This document shows positions 49,065-58,149 of a stretch of DNA of 64,000 bases, piece by piece (the stretch's first letter is position 1; the number at the start of each line of letters is the position of its first letter). The notes beneath the pieces were generated by a model, which had not been told where the DNA came from, did no database searches, and saw nothing but the letters and a program-made list of their open reading frames with translations. The stretch spans positions 186,001 through 250,000 of the forward strand of contig NZ_BMEU01000001.1 in NCBI RefSeq assembly GCF_014637085.1, given 5' to 3'. Position numbers and translations under genes: made by a program. Source of the DNA: Comamonas phosphati. Its GTDB lineage: Bacteria; Pseudomonadota; Gammaproteobacteria; Burkholderiales; Burkholderiaceae_C.

Positions 49065-49743
49065 CGTCGGCATCCTCTGCGTCGGCCTTGCCGGCTTTGT
49101 CGGTACTCGCCAGCTGCCCGCGCACGAGCTGGAACAGCTCGCGGTAGGCGCGGCCCTTGCTGGTTTCCCTGGGCGCGGCATCGGGGGCCGCTGCCTCGGC
49201 GGCTGCAGCGGCTTCCGCCTGGGCCTTGTCCAGGTCCTTGCGGGCCTGGCGGATCAGCGAGCGCAGCTGCTGCACGTCGCTGCCCGGGAAGTGGTCCAGC
49301 CAGATGGCCAGAGCCGATTCCTCGGCGATCAGGCGGTCGCGCCACTGCTCGGCCACGTGCAGGGCCATTTTTTCGCCGGCCGAGCCGTTGCGCTGCTCGT
49401 CCATGGCCTGGCGGATGGCTTCGATCTGCTCGTCATGGAGCTTGCGCATGAGCTTGCCGACGAATTGCATCTGGCGGCGCTTGCCTTCGAAGTTGGTGAT
49501 GCGCTTGGCCTCGGCCAGCGCGTCCACGAGCTGGTCGGGCAGCTGCAGGCGCTTGAAGAGGTCGCCGCGCAGCGTGAGCAAATCCTTGCCCAGGTCCTGC
49601 AGCGCATCCATTTCGCGCTTGAGGTCGGTCTTGGTGGATTCGGTCGTGCCTTTGAGTTCGGCCTTGAGCTGAATGTCAAGCTCGCTGCCTTCGGCGACGA
49701 ACTTGCCTCTCACGAAGTAGCCTTTTTTGGGTTTGCGTGACAT
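49057..49743 (-). CDS. darP: Ribosome-associated protein DarP (YjgA)
   Basis: DUF615 protein acting in late assembly of the 50S ribosomal subunit. 228 residues, charged and mainly helical: DLKREMDALQDLGKDLL, RITNFEGKRRQMQFVGKLMR (about 83-102) and the C-terminal half QWRDRLIAEESALAIWLDHF. The ~45-residue Ala-rich and acidic tail is longer than in E. coli (183). ATG 49743. Divergent from pmbA with a 66-base gap. Confidence 0.93.
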   Translation of the reverse strand: MSRKPKKGYFVRGKFVAEGSELDIQLKAELKGTTESTKTDLKREMDALQDLGKDLLTLRGDLFKRLQLPDQLVDALAEAKRITNFEGKRRQMQFVGKLMRKLHDEQIEAIRQAMDEQRNGSAGEKMALHVAEQWRDRLIAEESALAIWLDHFPGSDVQQLRSLIRQARKDLDKAQAEAAAAAEAAAPDAAPRETSKGRAYRELFQLVRGQLASTDKAGKADAEDADDE

Positions 49744-49787
49744 GGTAAGGGGGCAATAGGGGGTGGCAGCACAGGGCGTGCCGCAGT

Positions 49788-49806
49788 GGCGGCTATCATA
49801 GCCGCC
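49788..49806. promoter_or_regulatory. Perfect palindrome in the darP-pmbA divergent promoter
   Basis: GGCGGCTAT-c-ATAGCCGCC, a perfect 9-bp inverted repeat. Its centre TATCAT resembles a -10 box and lies 11 bases before the pmbA ATG, so it could be a -10 for a nearly leaderless pmbA mRNA, an operator, or both. Confidence 0.5.
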
Positions 49807-49809
49807 GCT

Positions 49810-51231
49810 ATGAAAAAACCTCGTCCCAGCACCGCAAGCACTTCGAGTGCGCAGGCCCAATCCGAACCGCAAGCCGGTTTCAGCTTCAGCCAATCCTTTT
49901 TTGAAGGCCTGGTGGACCAGGCTCTGGCGCATGCCAAGCGGCTGGGCGCCACCGATGCCGGGGCCGAGGCTTCCGAGGGCTGCGGCCTGTCCGTCAGCGT
50001 GCGCAAGGGCCAGCTGGAGACCGTGGAGCGCAACCGCGACAAGTCGCTGGGCGTGACCGTGTACCTGGGCCAGCGCCGCGGCAATGCCAGCACTTCGGAT
50101 TTCTCCGAGGCCGCCATCCAGCAGACCGTGCAGGCCGCCTACGACATTGCCCGCTTCACGGCCGAAGACCCGTTTGCCAGCCTGCCCGACAGTGCCGACA
50201 TCGCCGCGCCCGGCACCCATCGCGACCTTCAGCTCTTCCACCCCTGGGATATCAGCAGCGAGGAAGCGGCCGAGATGGCGCTGCGCTGCGAGGAGGCCGC
50301 CTTCAAGACGCACAAGCGCATCACCAACAGCGAAGGCGCGGGCGTCTCGGCCCAGCAAAGCCATTTCTTCAGCGCGCACACCAATGGCTTTCGCGGCGGC
50401 TATGCCAGCTCGCGCCACAGCATGTCGGTGGCGCCGATTGCCAAGCTGCCCGGCAGGAACGGCGAGATGCAGCGCGACTACTGGTACAGCTCCATGCGCA
50501 ATGCGGCGGATCTGGCCCCGCCCGAGGCCGTGGGCCGCTATGCGGCCGAGCGCTCGCTCTCGCGCCTGGGCAGCCGCAAGATCCCGACCACCGAATGCCC
50601 GGTGCTGTTCGAGTCCCCGCTGGCCGCAGGCCTGCTGGGCAGCTTCGTGCAGGCCGTCAGCGGCGGCGCGCTGTACCGCAAGAGCAGCTTTCTGCTGGAC
50701 TCCATGGGCAAGCCCGTCTTTCCCAAGCACATCGACATAGCGGAAGACCCGTTCATCCTCGGCGCCAAGGGCAGCTCGCCCTTCGACGAGGAAGGCGTTT
50801 GCGTGCAGGCGCGCCAGGTGGTGGAGGCCGGTCGCGTGGAAGGCTATTTCCTCTCCAGCTACTCGGCGCGCAAGCTGGGCATGAAGACCACGGGCAATGC
50901 CGGCGGCTCGCACAACCTGACCATGAGCTCGCGCCGTACCAAGGCCGGCGACGACCTCGACGCCATGCTCAAGAAGCTGGGCACGGGCCTGTTCGTCATC
51001 GAACTCATGGGCCAGGGCGTGAACTACGTGACCGGCGACTATTCGCGCGGCGCCTCGGGCTTCTGGGTGGAGAACGGCGAGATCGCCTTCCCGGTGCAGG
51101 AGATCACCATCGCCGGCAACCTCAAGACCATGTTCAAGGGCATCGAAGCCATCGGCGCCGACGCCTACAACTACGGCGCCAAGACCGTGGGCTCCATGCT
51201 GATCAACCGCATGAAGGTGGCGGGGAGTTAG
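49810..51231 (+). CDS. pmbA: Metalloprotease PmbA (TldE)
   Basis: Partner of TldD in the TldD/E peptidase, which trims some antibacterial peptides and unfolded peptides. 473 residues. N-terminal helical domain (ALAHAKRLGATDAGAEASEG), then SVSVRKGQLETVERNRDKSL (about 62) and the C-terminal barrel with VENGEIAFPVQEITIAGNL (about 420). Lacks the HExxxH metal site, as expected for PmbA. ATG 49810 is 4 bases after the palindrome, with no ribosome site. Confidence 0.95.
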   Translation: MKKPRPSTASTSSAQAQSEPQAGFSFSQSFFEGLVDQALAHAKRLGATDAGAEASEGCGLSVSVRKGQLETVERNRDKSLGVTVYLGQRRGNASTSDFSEAAIQQTVQAAYDIARFTAEDPFASLPDSADIAAPGTHRDLQLFHPWDISSEEAAEMALRCEEAAFKTHKRITNSEGAGVSAQQSHFFSAHTNGFRGGYASSRHSMSVAPIAKLPGRNGEMQRDYWYSSMRNAADLAPPEAVGRYAAERSLSRLGSRKIPTTECPVLFESPLAAGLLGSFVQAVSGGALYRKSSFLLDSMGKPVFPKHIDIAEDPFILGAKGSSPFDEEGVCVQARQVVEAGRVEGYFLSSYSARKLGMKTTGNAGGSHNLTMSSRRTKAGDDLDAMLKKLGTGLFVIELMGQGVNYVTGDYSRGASGFWVENGEIAFPVQEITIAGNLKTMFKGIEAIGADAYNYGAKTVGSMLINRMKVAGS

Positions 51232-51235
51232 TAAG

Positions 51236-51326
51236 CGCCCCTGAGTCGCCGACGCGCCTTCCCCCAGAGGGGACGGCGGTCTTTGCTGCGGGGGCGGCCC
51301 TTGCTGACCGCCCCTGGCTTTGGGCC
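51236..51326 (+). repeat. Dispersed repeat family A, copy 6
   Basis: CGCCCCTGAGTCGCCGACGC, CTTCCCCCAGAGGGGACGGC and GCGGGGGCGGCCCTTGCTGA, like copy 1. It fills most of the pmbA-eamA gap. Confidence 0.85.
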
Positions 51327-51365
51327 ATGCCAGATTTTGGTGCCGCCAGCCGTTTCAAAAATTCC

Positions 51366-52301
51366 ATGACCAGTGCATCCGACTCCTCCTCCGGCATGAG
51401 CCGCTCTGACTGGGCCAGTGCCCTGATCGTCATCGTGGTCTGGGGGCTGAACTTCATCGCCATGAAATGGGGTCTGGAAACGCTGTCGCCGCTGCTGCTG
51501 TGCGCGCTGCGCTTCGTGGCGGCGTCGCTGCCGTTCCTGCTCTTTGTGCGCCCGCCCAGGAATCTGTCCTGGGGCCTGCTGGCCGCCTACGGCCTGGTGC
51601 AAGGCGTGGGCCAGTTCGGTCTGCTGTTCACGGGCATGAAGCTGGGCATGCCGGCGGGCATGGCTTCGGTGGTGCTGCAGACCCAGGCCTTCATCACCAT
51701 GCTGCTGGCCGCTGCGATGCTGGACGAGAAGCCGCGGCGCTGGCAGTGGCTGGGGCTGGCGATTGCCATCGGCGGGCTGGTCTTCATCGGCGCGGCCCAT
51801 GGCGAAGGCGCCACGGACATGACGCTGGTGGGTTTTGTGCTGACCGTGGGCGCCGCCGCCATGTGGGCCGGCTCCAACCTGCTCACGCGCCTGGCGGCCA
51901 GGCAGGGCCCGTATGAGCCCGTGCCCTTCATCGTCTGGAGCAGCCTGTTCCCGATTGTTCCGCTGCTGCTGTTGTCGGTCTGGGTGGATGGCGCAGACTC
52001 GGTGCAGCGCCAGCTGCAGGGCATTGGCCTGCGCGAGCTGGGCGTGGTTGCCTATCTGGCCCTGCTTTCCACTCTGCTCGGCTACGGCCTGTGGACGCGG
52101 CTGCTGCAGCGCTATGCCGCCAGCACCGTGGCCCCGCTGTCGCTGCTGGTGCCCGTGGTGGGCCTGCTCTCGGCCATGCTGATACTGGGCGAGCGGCCCA
52201 CGTCCATGCAATGGCTGGGCACGCTGGCCGTGCTGGCCGGCATGGTGGTCAACCAGTTCGGCGGGCGCTGGATGGGGACTGGCCGGGTCGGGCGGTCTTA
52301 A
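51366..52301 (+). CDS. EamA-family exporter
   Basis: Ten-helix drug/metabolite transporter. About 311 residues. The first helix [16 protein letters not shown] and [17 protein letters not shown] resemble E. coli EamA (O-acetylserine/cysteine exporter), and [17 protein letters not shown] also fits. Two five-helix EamA repeats split near residue 155. Substrate is inferred only. I chose ATG 51366; ATG 51396 is possible. Its stop overlaps the converging VF530 gene by four bases. Confidence 0.88.
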   Translation: MTSASDSSSGMSRSDWASALIVIVVWGLNFIAMKWGLETLSPLLLCALRFVAASLPFLLFVRPPRNLSWGLLAAYGLVQGVGQFGLLFTGMKLGMPAGMASVVLQTQAFITMLLAAAMLDEKPRRWQWLGLAIAIGGLVFIGAAHGEGATDMTLVGFVLTVGAAAMWAGSNLLTRLAARQGPYEPVPFIVWSSLFPIVPLLLLSVWVDGADSVQRQLQGIGLRELGVVAYLALLSTLLGYGLWTRLLQRYAASTVAPLSLLVPVVGLLSAMLILGERPTSMQWLGTLAVLAGMVVNQFGGRWMGTGRVGRS

Positions 52302-52549
52302 CTGTTGCCCTTGTTCTGGCGCTGCTGGCGGCGCAGGGTATACAGGTAAAGGCCCTCGGTCTTCTCGCGCGCCCAGGGCGTCTTGCGCAGGAATTTGAGG
52401 CTGGAGTCGATGCTGGGGTCCACGCTGAAGCAGCGCAGGGGAATGCGCTCGCTTAAGGCCTCCCAGCCATAGTAGTCCACGAGTTCGGTCAGCAGGCGCT
52501 CCAGCGTGATGCCGTGCAAAGGGTTGCGCGGTTGCGCAGGCGTATTCAT
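52298..52549 (-). CDS. VF530-type DNA-binding protein (DUF2132)
   Basis: 83 residues. Strong match to the family: [35 protein letters not shown] and [15 protein letters not shown]. The Vibrio fischeri structure VF530 gave the name; members are small and DNA binding is suggested, not proven. ATG 52549. Convergent with the EamA gene. Confidence 0.93.
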   Translation of the reverse strand: MNTPAQPRNPLHGITLERLLTELVDYYGWEALSERIPLRCFSVDPSIDSSLKFLRKTPWAREKTEGLYLYTLRRQQRQNKGNS

Positions 52550-52618
52550 GCCGCGATTGTCGTGCAGTGCTGGCGCGGCAGCGGCCCGCGGGGTCTTGCC
52601 GGTGTCGGTGCGAGGCTA

Positions 52619-53422
52619 TCAGTAGGCCGCGCTGGGGGCGCTGGGCGCCATGGCTGGCCCACCGCCGAACTGCGTGCGCAGCTTGCGCGCGGCGTTCACG
52701 AACATCAGCACGTCCACGCCCACGGCCACGAAAGTGCAGCCTAGATCGAGGTAGCGCTGGGCCAGCGCCGGGTCGGAGGTCAGCGTGCCGGCAGCCTTGC
52801 CGCTGGCAATGATGGTTTTCATGGCGTTCTCGATGGCGGCCTGCACTTCGGGGTGGCCGGGGTTGCCGCGGTGGCCCATCGAAGCCGCCAGGTCGGCCGG
52901 GCCGATGAAGACGCCATGCAGGCCGTCCACGGCGCAAATGGCTTCGAGATTGGCCAGTGCTGTCGTGGTCTCGGCCTGTACCAGCAGGCAGACTTCGTCG
53001 TCGGCCACGTTCAGGTAGTCGGCGCGGCTGCTCCACTGCGCGGCGCGCCCCACGGCGCTGCCCACGCCGCGCACGCCCCTGGGCGGGTACTGCGTGGCGG
53101 CCACGATGGCGCGGGCCTGGCTTGCCGTGTCGACCATGGGCACGAGCAGCGTCTTGGCGCCTATGTCCAGCATCTGCTTGATGAGGGCCGTGCGGCCTTC
53201 CACCACGCGCACCACGGGCTGGCCGGGGTGGGGCGCCACGGCCTGCAGCGCGGCCAGCGTGCGGCGCAGATCGTTGGGTGCGTGTTCGCCGTCGATCAGC
53301 AGCCAGTCGTAGCCACAGGTGGCGGCGGCTTCGGCCAGATAGGGATCGGCCATCGACAGCCACAGGCCGATGCGGGGCTGGCGCGCGGCCAGGGCGGTCT
53401 TGAAGAGGTTGTTGGCGGGCAT
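52619..53422 (-). CDS. HpcH/HpaI-family aldolase
   Basis: Metal-dependent class II aldolase cleaving 2-keto-3-deoxy sugar acids (GarL, RhmA) or related acids to pyruvate plus an aldehyde. 267 residues. WLLIDGEHAPND (about 40-51, catalytic His), PVVRVVEGRTAL, LLVQAETTTALANL (metal Glu, about 147) and GVFIGPADLAASMG (metal Asp, about 168). Last gene of the leftward sugar-acid operon; ATG 53422. After a GarD-type dehydratase, a 5-keto-4-deoxyglucarate aldolase is the likely role. Confidence 0.92.
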   Translation of the reverse strand: MPANNLFKTALAARQPRIGLWLSMADPYLAEAAATCGYDWLLIDGEHAPNDLRRTLAALQAVAPHPGQPVVRVVEGRTALIKQMLDIGAKTLLVPMVDTASQARAIVAATQYPPRGVRGVGSAVGRAAQWSSRADYLNVADDEVCLLVQAETTTALANLEAICAVDGLHGVFIGPADLAASMGHRGNPGHPEVQAAIENAMKTIIASGKAAGTLTSDPALAQRYLDLGCTFVAVGVDVLMFVNAARKLRTQFGGGPAMAPSAPSAAY

Positions 53423-53440
53423 GGAACTTTGGGAAAAGGG

Positions 53441-54415
53441 TCAGAGCAGATGGCCTGCGGGCAGCGGCCGGCCGGCCAGGTGGTCCACGATATTGGCGGC
53501 CGTGAGCGTTGCCACGCGCAGCGCGGCCTGGCGCGTGACGCCGGCCACATGCGGGGTCAGCAGCACCTGGGGCATCCGGGTGAGCGGGTGATCCTGCGGC
53601 AGCGGTTCGGTGTCGAAGGTGTCGAGCCCGGCGCCGGCCAGGTGACCGCTTTCCAGCGCCGCCAGCAGCGCAGCTTCATGGACGACGGGGCCGCGCGCCG
53701 TATTGACCAGCAGGCTGCCGGGGCGCAGCAGCGCCAGTTCGCGCGCGCCTATCAGGCCGCGCGTGTCCTCGGTCAGCGGGCAGTGCAGGCTCAGGATGTC
53801 CACCTGGGGCAGCAGCCGGTGCAGCTCGGGTTCGCAGTCAAAGCCGTCGGCCCGGCCTGCGGGGCGCAGCACCAGTAGCTTCGCGCCCAGGGCCGCGGCC
53901 AGCTGCGCCGTGGCACGGCCTATGGCGCCGTAGCCGATGATGCCCACGGTGGAGCCGCGGAAGTCGCGCCCCTGCCAATGGCTGCCGGGCCAGCTGCCGG
54001 CCCAGCCGCCGGCGCGCACCTGCCGGTCCAGCTGCGGCAACTGGCGCACCTGGGCCAGCATCAGCGCCAGCGCATGCTCGGCCACGGCCGGGGCATTGGC
54101 GGCCAGCGCCACGGCCACGGCCACGCCTTGCGCGCGGGCCGCTTCGAGGTCCACGCTGTCCACGCCGGCGCCGTTCTTGGCCACGATGCGCAGCGCTGGC
54201 GCTGCGCGCAGCACGGAGGCGGTCACGGGCTTGGAGCCGCGCAGCACCAGGGCCTGGGCACCGGTCTGCGCCAGCCGCTCGGCCAGGCTGGTTTCGGTGA
54301 TGGGCTCGGCCATGAAATGGATTTGCCCGCCGGCGGCCTGCACCAGGGCCTGGGCTTCGGGCGCCCAGTGCTCGGCGGTGACGAGAACGTTGAATAGGGG
54401 ATTGGTAGCGATCAT
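53441..54415 (-). CDS. D-2-hydroxyacid dehydrogenase (NAD)
   Basis: D-isomer specific 2-hydroxyacid dehydrogenase. 324 residues. NAD-binding GIIGYGAIGRATAQLAAALG (about 155-174), catalytic Arg in NTARGPVVHEAALL (about 240), Glu in FDTEPLP and His in TPHVAGVTRQ (about 290). In context it may reduce the aldehyde or keto product of the aldolase, or glyoxylate. ATG 54415 overlaps the previous gene's stop (ATGA), so the two are translationally coupled. Confidence 0.93.
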   Translation of the reverse strand: MIATNPLFNVLVTAEHWAPEAQALVQAAGGQIHFMAEPITETSLAERLAQTGAQALVLRGSKPVTASVLRAAPALRIVAKNGAGVDSVDLEAARAQGVAVAVALAANAPAVAEHALALMLAQVRQLPQLDRQVRAGGWAGSWPGSHWQGRDFRGSTVGIIGYGAIGRATAQLAAALGAKLLVLRPAGRADGFDCEPELHRLLPQVDILSLHCPLTEDTRGLIGARELALLRPGSLLVNTARGPVVHEAALLAALESGHLAGAGLDTFDTEPLPQDHPLTRMPQVLLTPHVAGVTRQAALRVATLTAANIVDHLAGRPLPAGHLL

Positions 54416-55566
54416 GGTTGTGCGGTCACCCAGTCCGGCTGCACGCGCACATGGCGGATGTGCTGGCGGAACACGGTATAGGCCAGATGCAGCGCGCCGT
54501 CGGCGCCCTGCCGGAGCGAGGGGTAGGAGTATTCGCGGTTGCGGCCGCGTTCGGAGTCGTTGCTCATGCACCAGCCGTCGCCCACCTCGAGCTTGCGCTG
54601 CCAGGGCCAGCTCAGGCCGTCGTCGGCCGACAGAGCCAGCGTCATGGGTGCGCGGGGCGCGCCCCAGAACGCGCGGCGTCCGGTGGTGGGCTCCTGCGTG
54701 GGCGCTGGAGTGGCATCGTCGAGTTCGTCATACAGCGACTCGCGCCGCTCGGTGGCATTGGCCGCGCTGCTGGCGTTGAAGATCATGGCCAGGCGTCCGT
54801 CGGCCAGGCGCAGGGCCTGGATGGACGAGTTGTTGTTGGGCAGCGCCGTGGGCTCGGGCACCTGCCAGGTCTGGCCGCCGTCGTCGCTGCGGCTGCGGTA
54901 GACGTGGTCGGCCCAGCGGCTGCGGAAGAACGCCAGCAGGCCGCCGTCCGATGCTGGCACGATGCTCATGTGCACGCAGCCCAGGCTGCCGGGCACGGTG
55001 ATGCGCTGCCAACTGCGGCCCTGATCGGCGGAGCGCAGCACGCCGCTGTCGTCGTGGCTGCCGTCCCAGGCCTGGCCGCTCTGGCTGCGGCAGTGGAAGA
55101 CCGGCAGCAGCCAGCTGCCGTCGGTGTGGATGTGTATGGGCTGGCGCACAAAGGTGCCGGCCGGCGCGTCGGCCAGGGTCTCGGCGGGTTCCCAGCTCAG
55201 GCCGTGGTCGCGCGACAGGCGCCGGCGCACCACCGAGGTGTCCTGGTGGCCCGAATGCTGCGCGGTGTGCAGCAGCCACAGCGCACCATCGGGCGCAGGG
55301 AACAGCACGGGGTTCTGCTCCGAGCGCTCGGCATCGTGCGACAGCTGGACGGGACCGGACCACTGCGCGGCGCCGGGGGCGAGGCGCGACATGAAGACCG
55401 AGATGTCGGAGCGGCCCTCCATCGAGCCGCCGAACCACACGCAGGCGAGGGTGCCGTCGCCCAGCACCATCAGATTGGCCGCGTGGGCCTGGACGCAGGG
55501 CGAGGGCAGGTCGGCCACCAGGCGGGCCGGGTCTTCGGGGTGCGGGCGCAGCAATCCATCAAGCAT
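54412..55566 (-). CDS. Sialidase-fold (BNR repeat) protein, cytoplasmic
   Basis: 384 residues forming a predicted six-bladed propeller. Four Asp-boxes are visible: SRDHGLSW (118-125), SADQGRSW (179-186), SDDGGQTW (227-234) and SADDGLSW (313-320). No signal peptide, so it should stay in the cytoplasm, unlike secreted sialidases. The BNR_2 family includes sialidases but also other glycosidases and lyases; the location in a sugar-acid operon suggests work on an imported, modified sugar acid. Coupled to the dehydrogenase behind it; starts 9 bases after the Bug receptor. Confidence 0.88.
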   Translation of the reverse strand: MLDGLLRPHPEDPARLVADLPSPCVQAHAANLMVLGDGTLACVWFGGSMEGRSDISVFMSRLAPGAAQWSGPVQLSHDAERSEQNPVLFPAPDGALWLLHTAQHSGHQDTSVVRRRLSRDHGLSWEPAETLADAPAGTFVRQPIHIHTDGSWLLPVFHCRSQSGQAWDGSHDDSGVLRSADQGRSWQRITVPGSLGCVHMSIVPASDGGLLAFFRSRWADHVYRSRSDDGGQTWQVPEPTALPNNNSSIQALRLADGRLAMIFNASSAANATERRESLYDELDDATPAPTQEPTTGRRAFWGAPRAPMTLALSADDGLSWPWQRKLEVGDGWCMSNDSERGRNREYSYPSLRQGADGALHLAYTVFRQHIRHVRVQPDWVTAQP

Positions 55567-55575
55567 TGGTTTTCC

Positions 55576-56568
55576 TCAATCAGCTTTGATCTTGGCCGAC
55601 TTGATCAGGCCGCCGATGCGCTGGTATTCGCCGGGCACGAAAGCGCGCAGCTCGGCTGCATCGCCGCTGCCCGGGGTCACGCCCAGGTCGCGCAGCTTGG
55701 AGGCTACCTCGGGCTGCTTCAAGGCCTTGGCCAGCGCGCCGGAGAGCTTGGCACTCACGTCGGCGGGTGTCTTTGCCGGGGCGAACAGCGCATACCAGGC
55801 CGAGAACTCGAACTGCGGATAGCCGGCCTCGGCAAAGGTCGGCACGTTGGGCAGCTCCGGCAGGCGGGCGGCAGATCCCACGGCCAGGGCGCGCACCTTG
55901 CCGCCGCGCAGCAGCGGCATGGAGTTGGTGGCGGTGTCGAAGATGACCGGAATGCGGCCGCCGATCAGGTCCACGATGTGGGCGTTGCCGCCCTTGTAGG
56001 GCACGTGCGTCATGTTGACCTTGGCGATCGACACGAACAGCTCGCCGGCCAGGTGCAGCGGCGAGCCGTTGCCCGAGGAGCCGTACATCACGGCCTGCGG
56101 GTCCTTGCGGGCCGCGTCCACCACGTCCTTGAGCGACTTGTAGGGCGAGTCGTTGGCCGTGATGGCGATGATGGGCGCGCTGCCTATCATGCCTATGGGC
56201 TCGAAATCCTTGACCGGGTCGTACTCGGTCTTGATCAGGTGCGGGCTGGCGGCGTGCGTGGCCAGGCCGCCGACCAGCAGCGTGTAGCCGTCTGCCGGTG
56301 CACGCGAGACTATGCCCGCGCCCAGCAGCGCTCCGGCGCCCGGGCGGTTGTCCACGATGGTGGCGGTGCCCAGCACTTCGCCCATCTTCTGGCCCACCAG
56401 GCGTCCCAGCATGTCGTTGGCGCCGCCCGCAGGGTAGGGCACCACGAAGGTGATGGGCTTGCTCGGGAAGGGGCCTTGTGCCTGTGCCTGCGGCATGGCG
56501 GCCGCAAGGGCCAGTGCCGCCAGTGCGCCCAGTACGGGCCTGCGGGTGAGGTGTTGGGATTTGCTCAT
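55576..56568 (-). CDS. Bug-family (TctC) periplasmic substrate-binding protein 1
   Basis: Tripartite tricarboxylate transporter receptor of the large Burkholderiales Bug family. 330 residues. Signal peptide (LGALAALALAAAMPQAQA), then the family opening KPITFVVPYPAGGANDMLGR, VDNRPGAGALLGAGIV and HVPYKGGNAHIVDLIGG. No TctA/TctB permease in the window. ATG 56568 with GGAGACA-type site upstream. Probably binds an organic or sugar acid fed into the operon's enzymes. Confidence 0.93.
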   Translation of the reverse strand: MSKSQHLTRRPVLGALAALALAAAMPQAQAQGPFPSKPITFVVPYPAGGANDMLGRLVGQKMGEVLGTATIVDNRPGAGALLGAGIVSRAPADGYTLLVGGLATHAASPHLIKTEYDPVKDFEPIGMIGSAPIIAITANDSPYKSLKDVVDAARKDPQAVMYGSSGNGSPLHLAGELFVSIAKVNMTHVPYKGGNAHIVDLIGGRIPVIFDTATNSMPLLRGGKVRALAVGSAARLPELPNVPTFAEAGYPQFEFSAWYALFAPAKTPADVSAKLSGALAKALKQPEVASKLRDLGVTPGSGDAAELRAFVPGEYQRIGGLIKSAKIKAD

Positions 56569-56605
56569 GGTTTGTCTCCTGTTGTGATTGGATTTCTGAG
56601 TCGCG

Positions 56606-58105
56606 TCAATCCAGTTGTCCCTGGCAGACGTATTTGGTGTGCAGGTAGTCGTCAAGCCCGTGGGTGGAGCCTTCGCGGCCGTAGCCTGATTCCTTGACGC
56701 CGCCGAAGGGCGCGGCCTCGGCGGCGAGCGCGCCTTCGTTGATGCCGACGATGCCGGTCTCAAGCAGCTCGGCCACACGCCAGATGCGGCGCACGTCCTG
56801 GCTGTAGAAGTAGGCGGCCAGGCCGAAGGGCGTGTCGTTGGCGGCGGCCAGCACCTCGACTTCATCGTCGAACACGGTCAGCGGCGCCACGGGGCCGAAG
56901 GTTTCCTCGCAGGCGCAGGCCATGCCGGCGTCGGCGCCGGACAGCACCGTGGGCGCGTAGTAGTGGGGGCCGAGTTCGGCCAGGCGCCTGCCGCCGGCCA
57001 GGACCGCGGCGCCCTTGGCCACGGCGTCCTGCACATGGCGCTCGATCTTCTCGACGGCGCGGGCGTTGATCATGGGGCCGATCTGCGAGGCCGGATCGCT
57101 GGCCGGCCCCACGTGTAGGGCGGCCACGCGCGCGGCCAGCTTTTGCGCGAATGCATCGAACACGGCGCGCTGCACGAATACGCGGTTGGGGCAGACGCAG
57201 GTCTGGCCGCCGTTGCGGAACTTGGCGGCCATGAGGCCTTCGACGGCTGCATCCACATCGGCATCGTCGAACACGATGAAGGGCGCGTTGCCGCCCAGCT
57301 CCAGCGAGAGCTTCTTGAGCGTATCGGCGCTGCGGCGCGCCAGGTGCTTGCCCACGGGGGTGGAACCCGTGAAGGTGATCTTGCGCACGCGCGCATCGTC
57401 AAGCCACACATCGACCACCTCGGGCGTCTTCTCGCGCGAGGCGGTGACGATGTTGAGCACGCCGGCCGGCACGCCGGCCTCGTGCGCCAGCAGCACCAGG
57501 GCCAGCGAGGTCAGCGGCGTGTCCTCGGCGGGCTTGCAGACCACGGTGCAGCCGGCGGCCAGCGCCGGCGCGATCTTGCGCGCAATCATGGCGGCCGGGA
57601 AGTTCCAGGGCGTGATGGCGGCCACCACGCCCACGGGCTCGCGCAGCGCGAACATGCGCCGGCCCGGCACGGGCGCGGGAATCACCTCGCCGTTCATGCG
57701 CGTGGCTTCCTCGCCAAACCATTCGATATAGCTGGCGGCATAGGCCACTTCGCCCTTGCCTTCGGCCAGCGGCTTGCCCTGCTCCAGCGAGATCAGCTTG
57801 CCCAGGTCGTCCTGGTGGGCCAGCACCAGGTCGTTCCAGCGCTTGATGATGACTGCGCGCTGCTTGGCCGGCAGCTTGCGCCAGGCGGGAAAGGCGGCAT
57901 GGGCGGCATCCAGCGCGGCGCGCGCTTCGGCAGCGCCCGAGTCCGGCACTTCGGTGATGAGGGCGCCGGTGGCCGGATCGGTCACGGCCAAACGTGGGGC
58001 AGGGGCGGCGGGCGCATCGCGCCACTGGCCGGCGATGAAGTTGGCGCTGCGGATCAGGTCGGGGCGGGTGAGTGTCAGGGGCATGGTTTTGAATGAAATT
58101 GGCAT
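56606..58105 (-). CDS. NAD(P)-dependent aldehyde dehydrogenase, GabD-like
   Basis: Oxidises an aldehyde such as succinate or 2-oxoglutarate semialdehyde. 499 residues. PWNFPAAMIARKIAPALAAG (about 150), catalytic Glu in ELGGNAPFIVF (about 258) and catalytic Cys in GGQTCVCPNR (about 292). Closest in pattern to succinate-semialdehyde dehydrogenase. ATG 58105 or ATG 58084 may be used; neither has a strong ribosome site. In this operon 2-oxoglutarate or tartronate semialdehyde are possible substrates. Confidence 0.92.
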   Translation of the reverse strand: MPISFKTMPLTLTRPDLIRSANFIAGQWRDAPAAPAPRLAVTDPATGALITEVPDSGAAEARAALDAAHAAFPAWRKLPAKQRAVIIKRWNDLVLAHQDDLGKLISLEQGKPLAEGKGEVAYAASYIEWFGEEATRMNGEVIPAPVPGRRMFALREPVGVVAAITPWNFPAAMIARKIAPALAAGCTVVCKPAEDTPLTSLALVLLAHEAGVPAGVLNIVTASREKTPEVVDVWLDDARVRKITFTGSTPVGKHLARRSADTLKKLSLELGGNAPFIVFDDADVDAAVEGLMAAKFRNGGQTCVCPNRVFVQRAVFDAFAQKLAARVAALHVGPASDPASQIGPMINARAVEKIERHVQDAVAKGAAVLAGGRRLAELGPHYYAPTVLSGADAGMACACEETFGPVAPLTVFDDEVEVLAAANDTPFGLAAYFYSQDVRRIWRVAELLETGIVGINEGALAAEAAPFGGVKESGYGREGSTHGLDDYLHTKYVCQGQLD

Positions 58106-58149
58106 CTAGGTCTTATACAATAATCGCTAATAGCTATTGTTTTGATAGT

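Noticed and set aside
49057-50913. 618-codon frame joining darP to the antisense of pmbA
   Set aside because: Only the last 228 codons (from ATG 49743) match DarP; the upstream part is antisense to pmbA.
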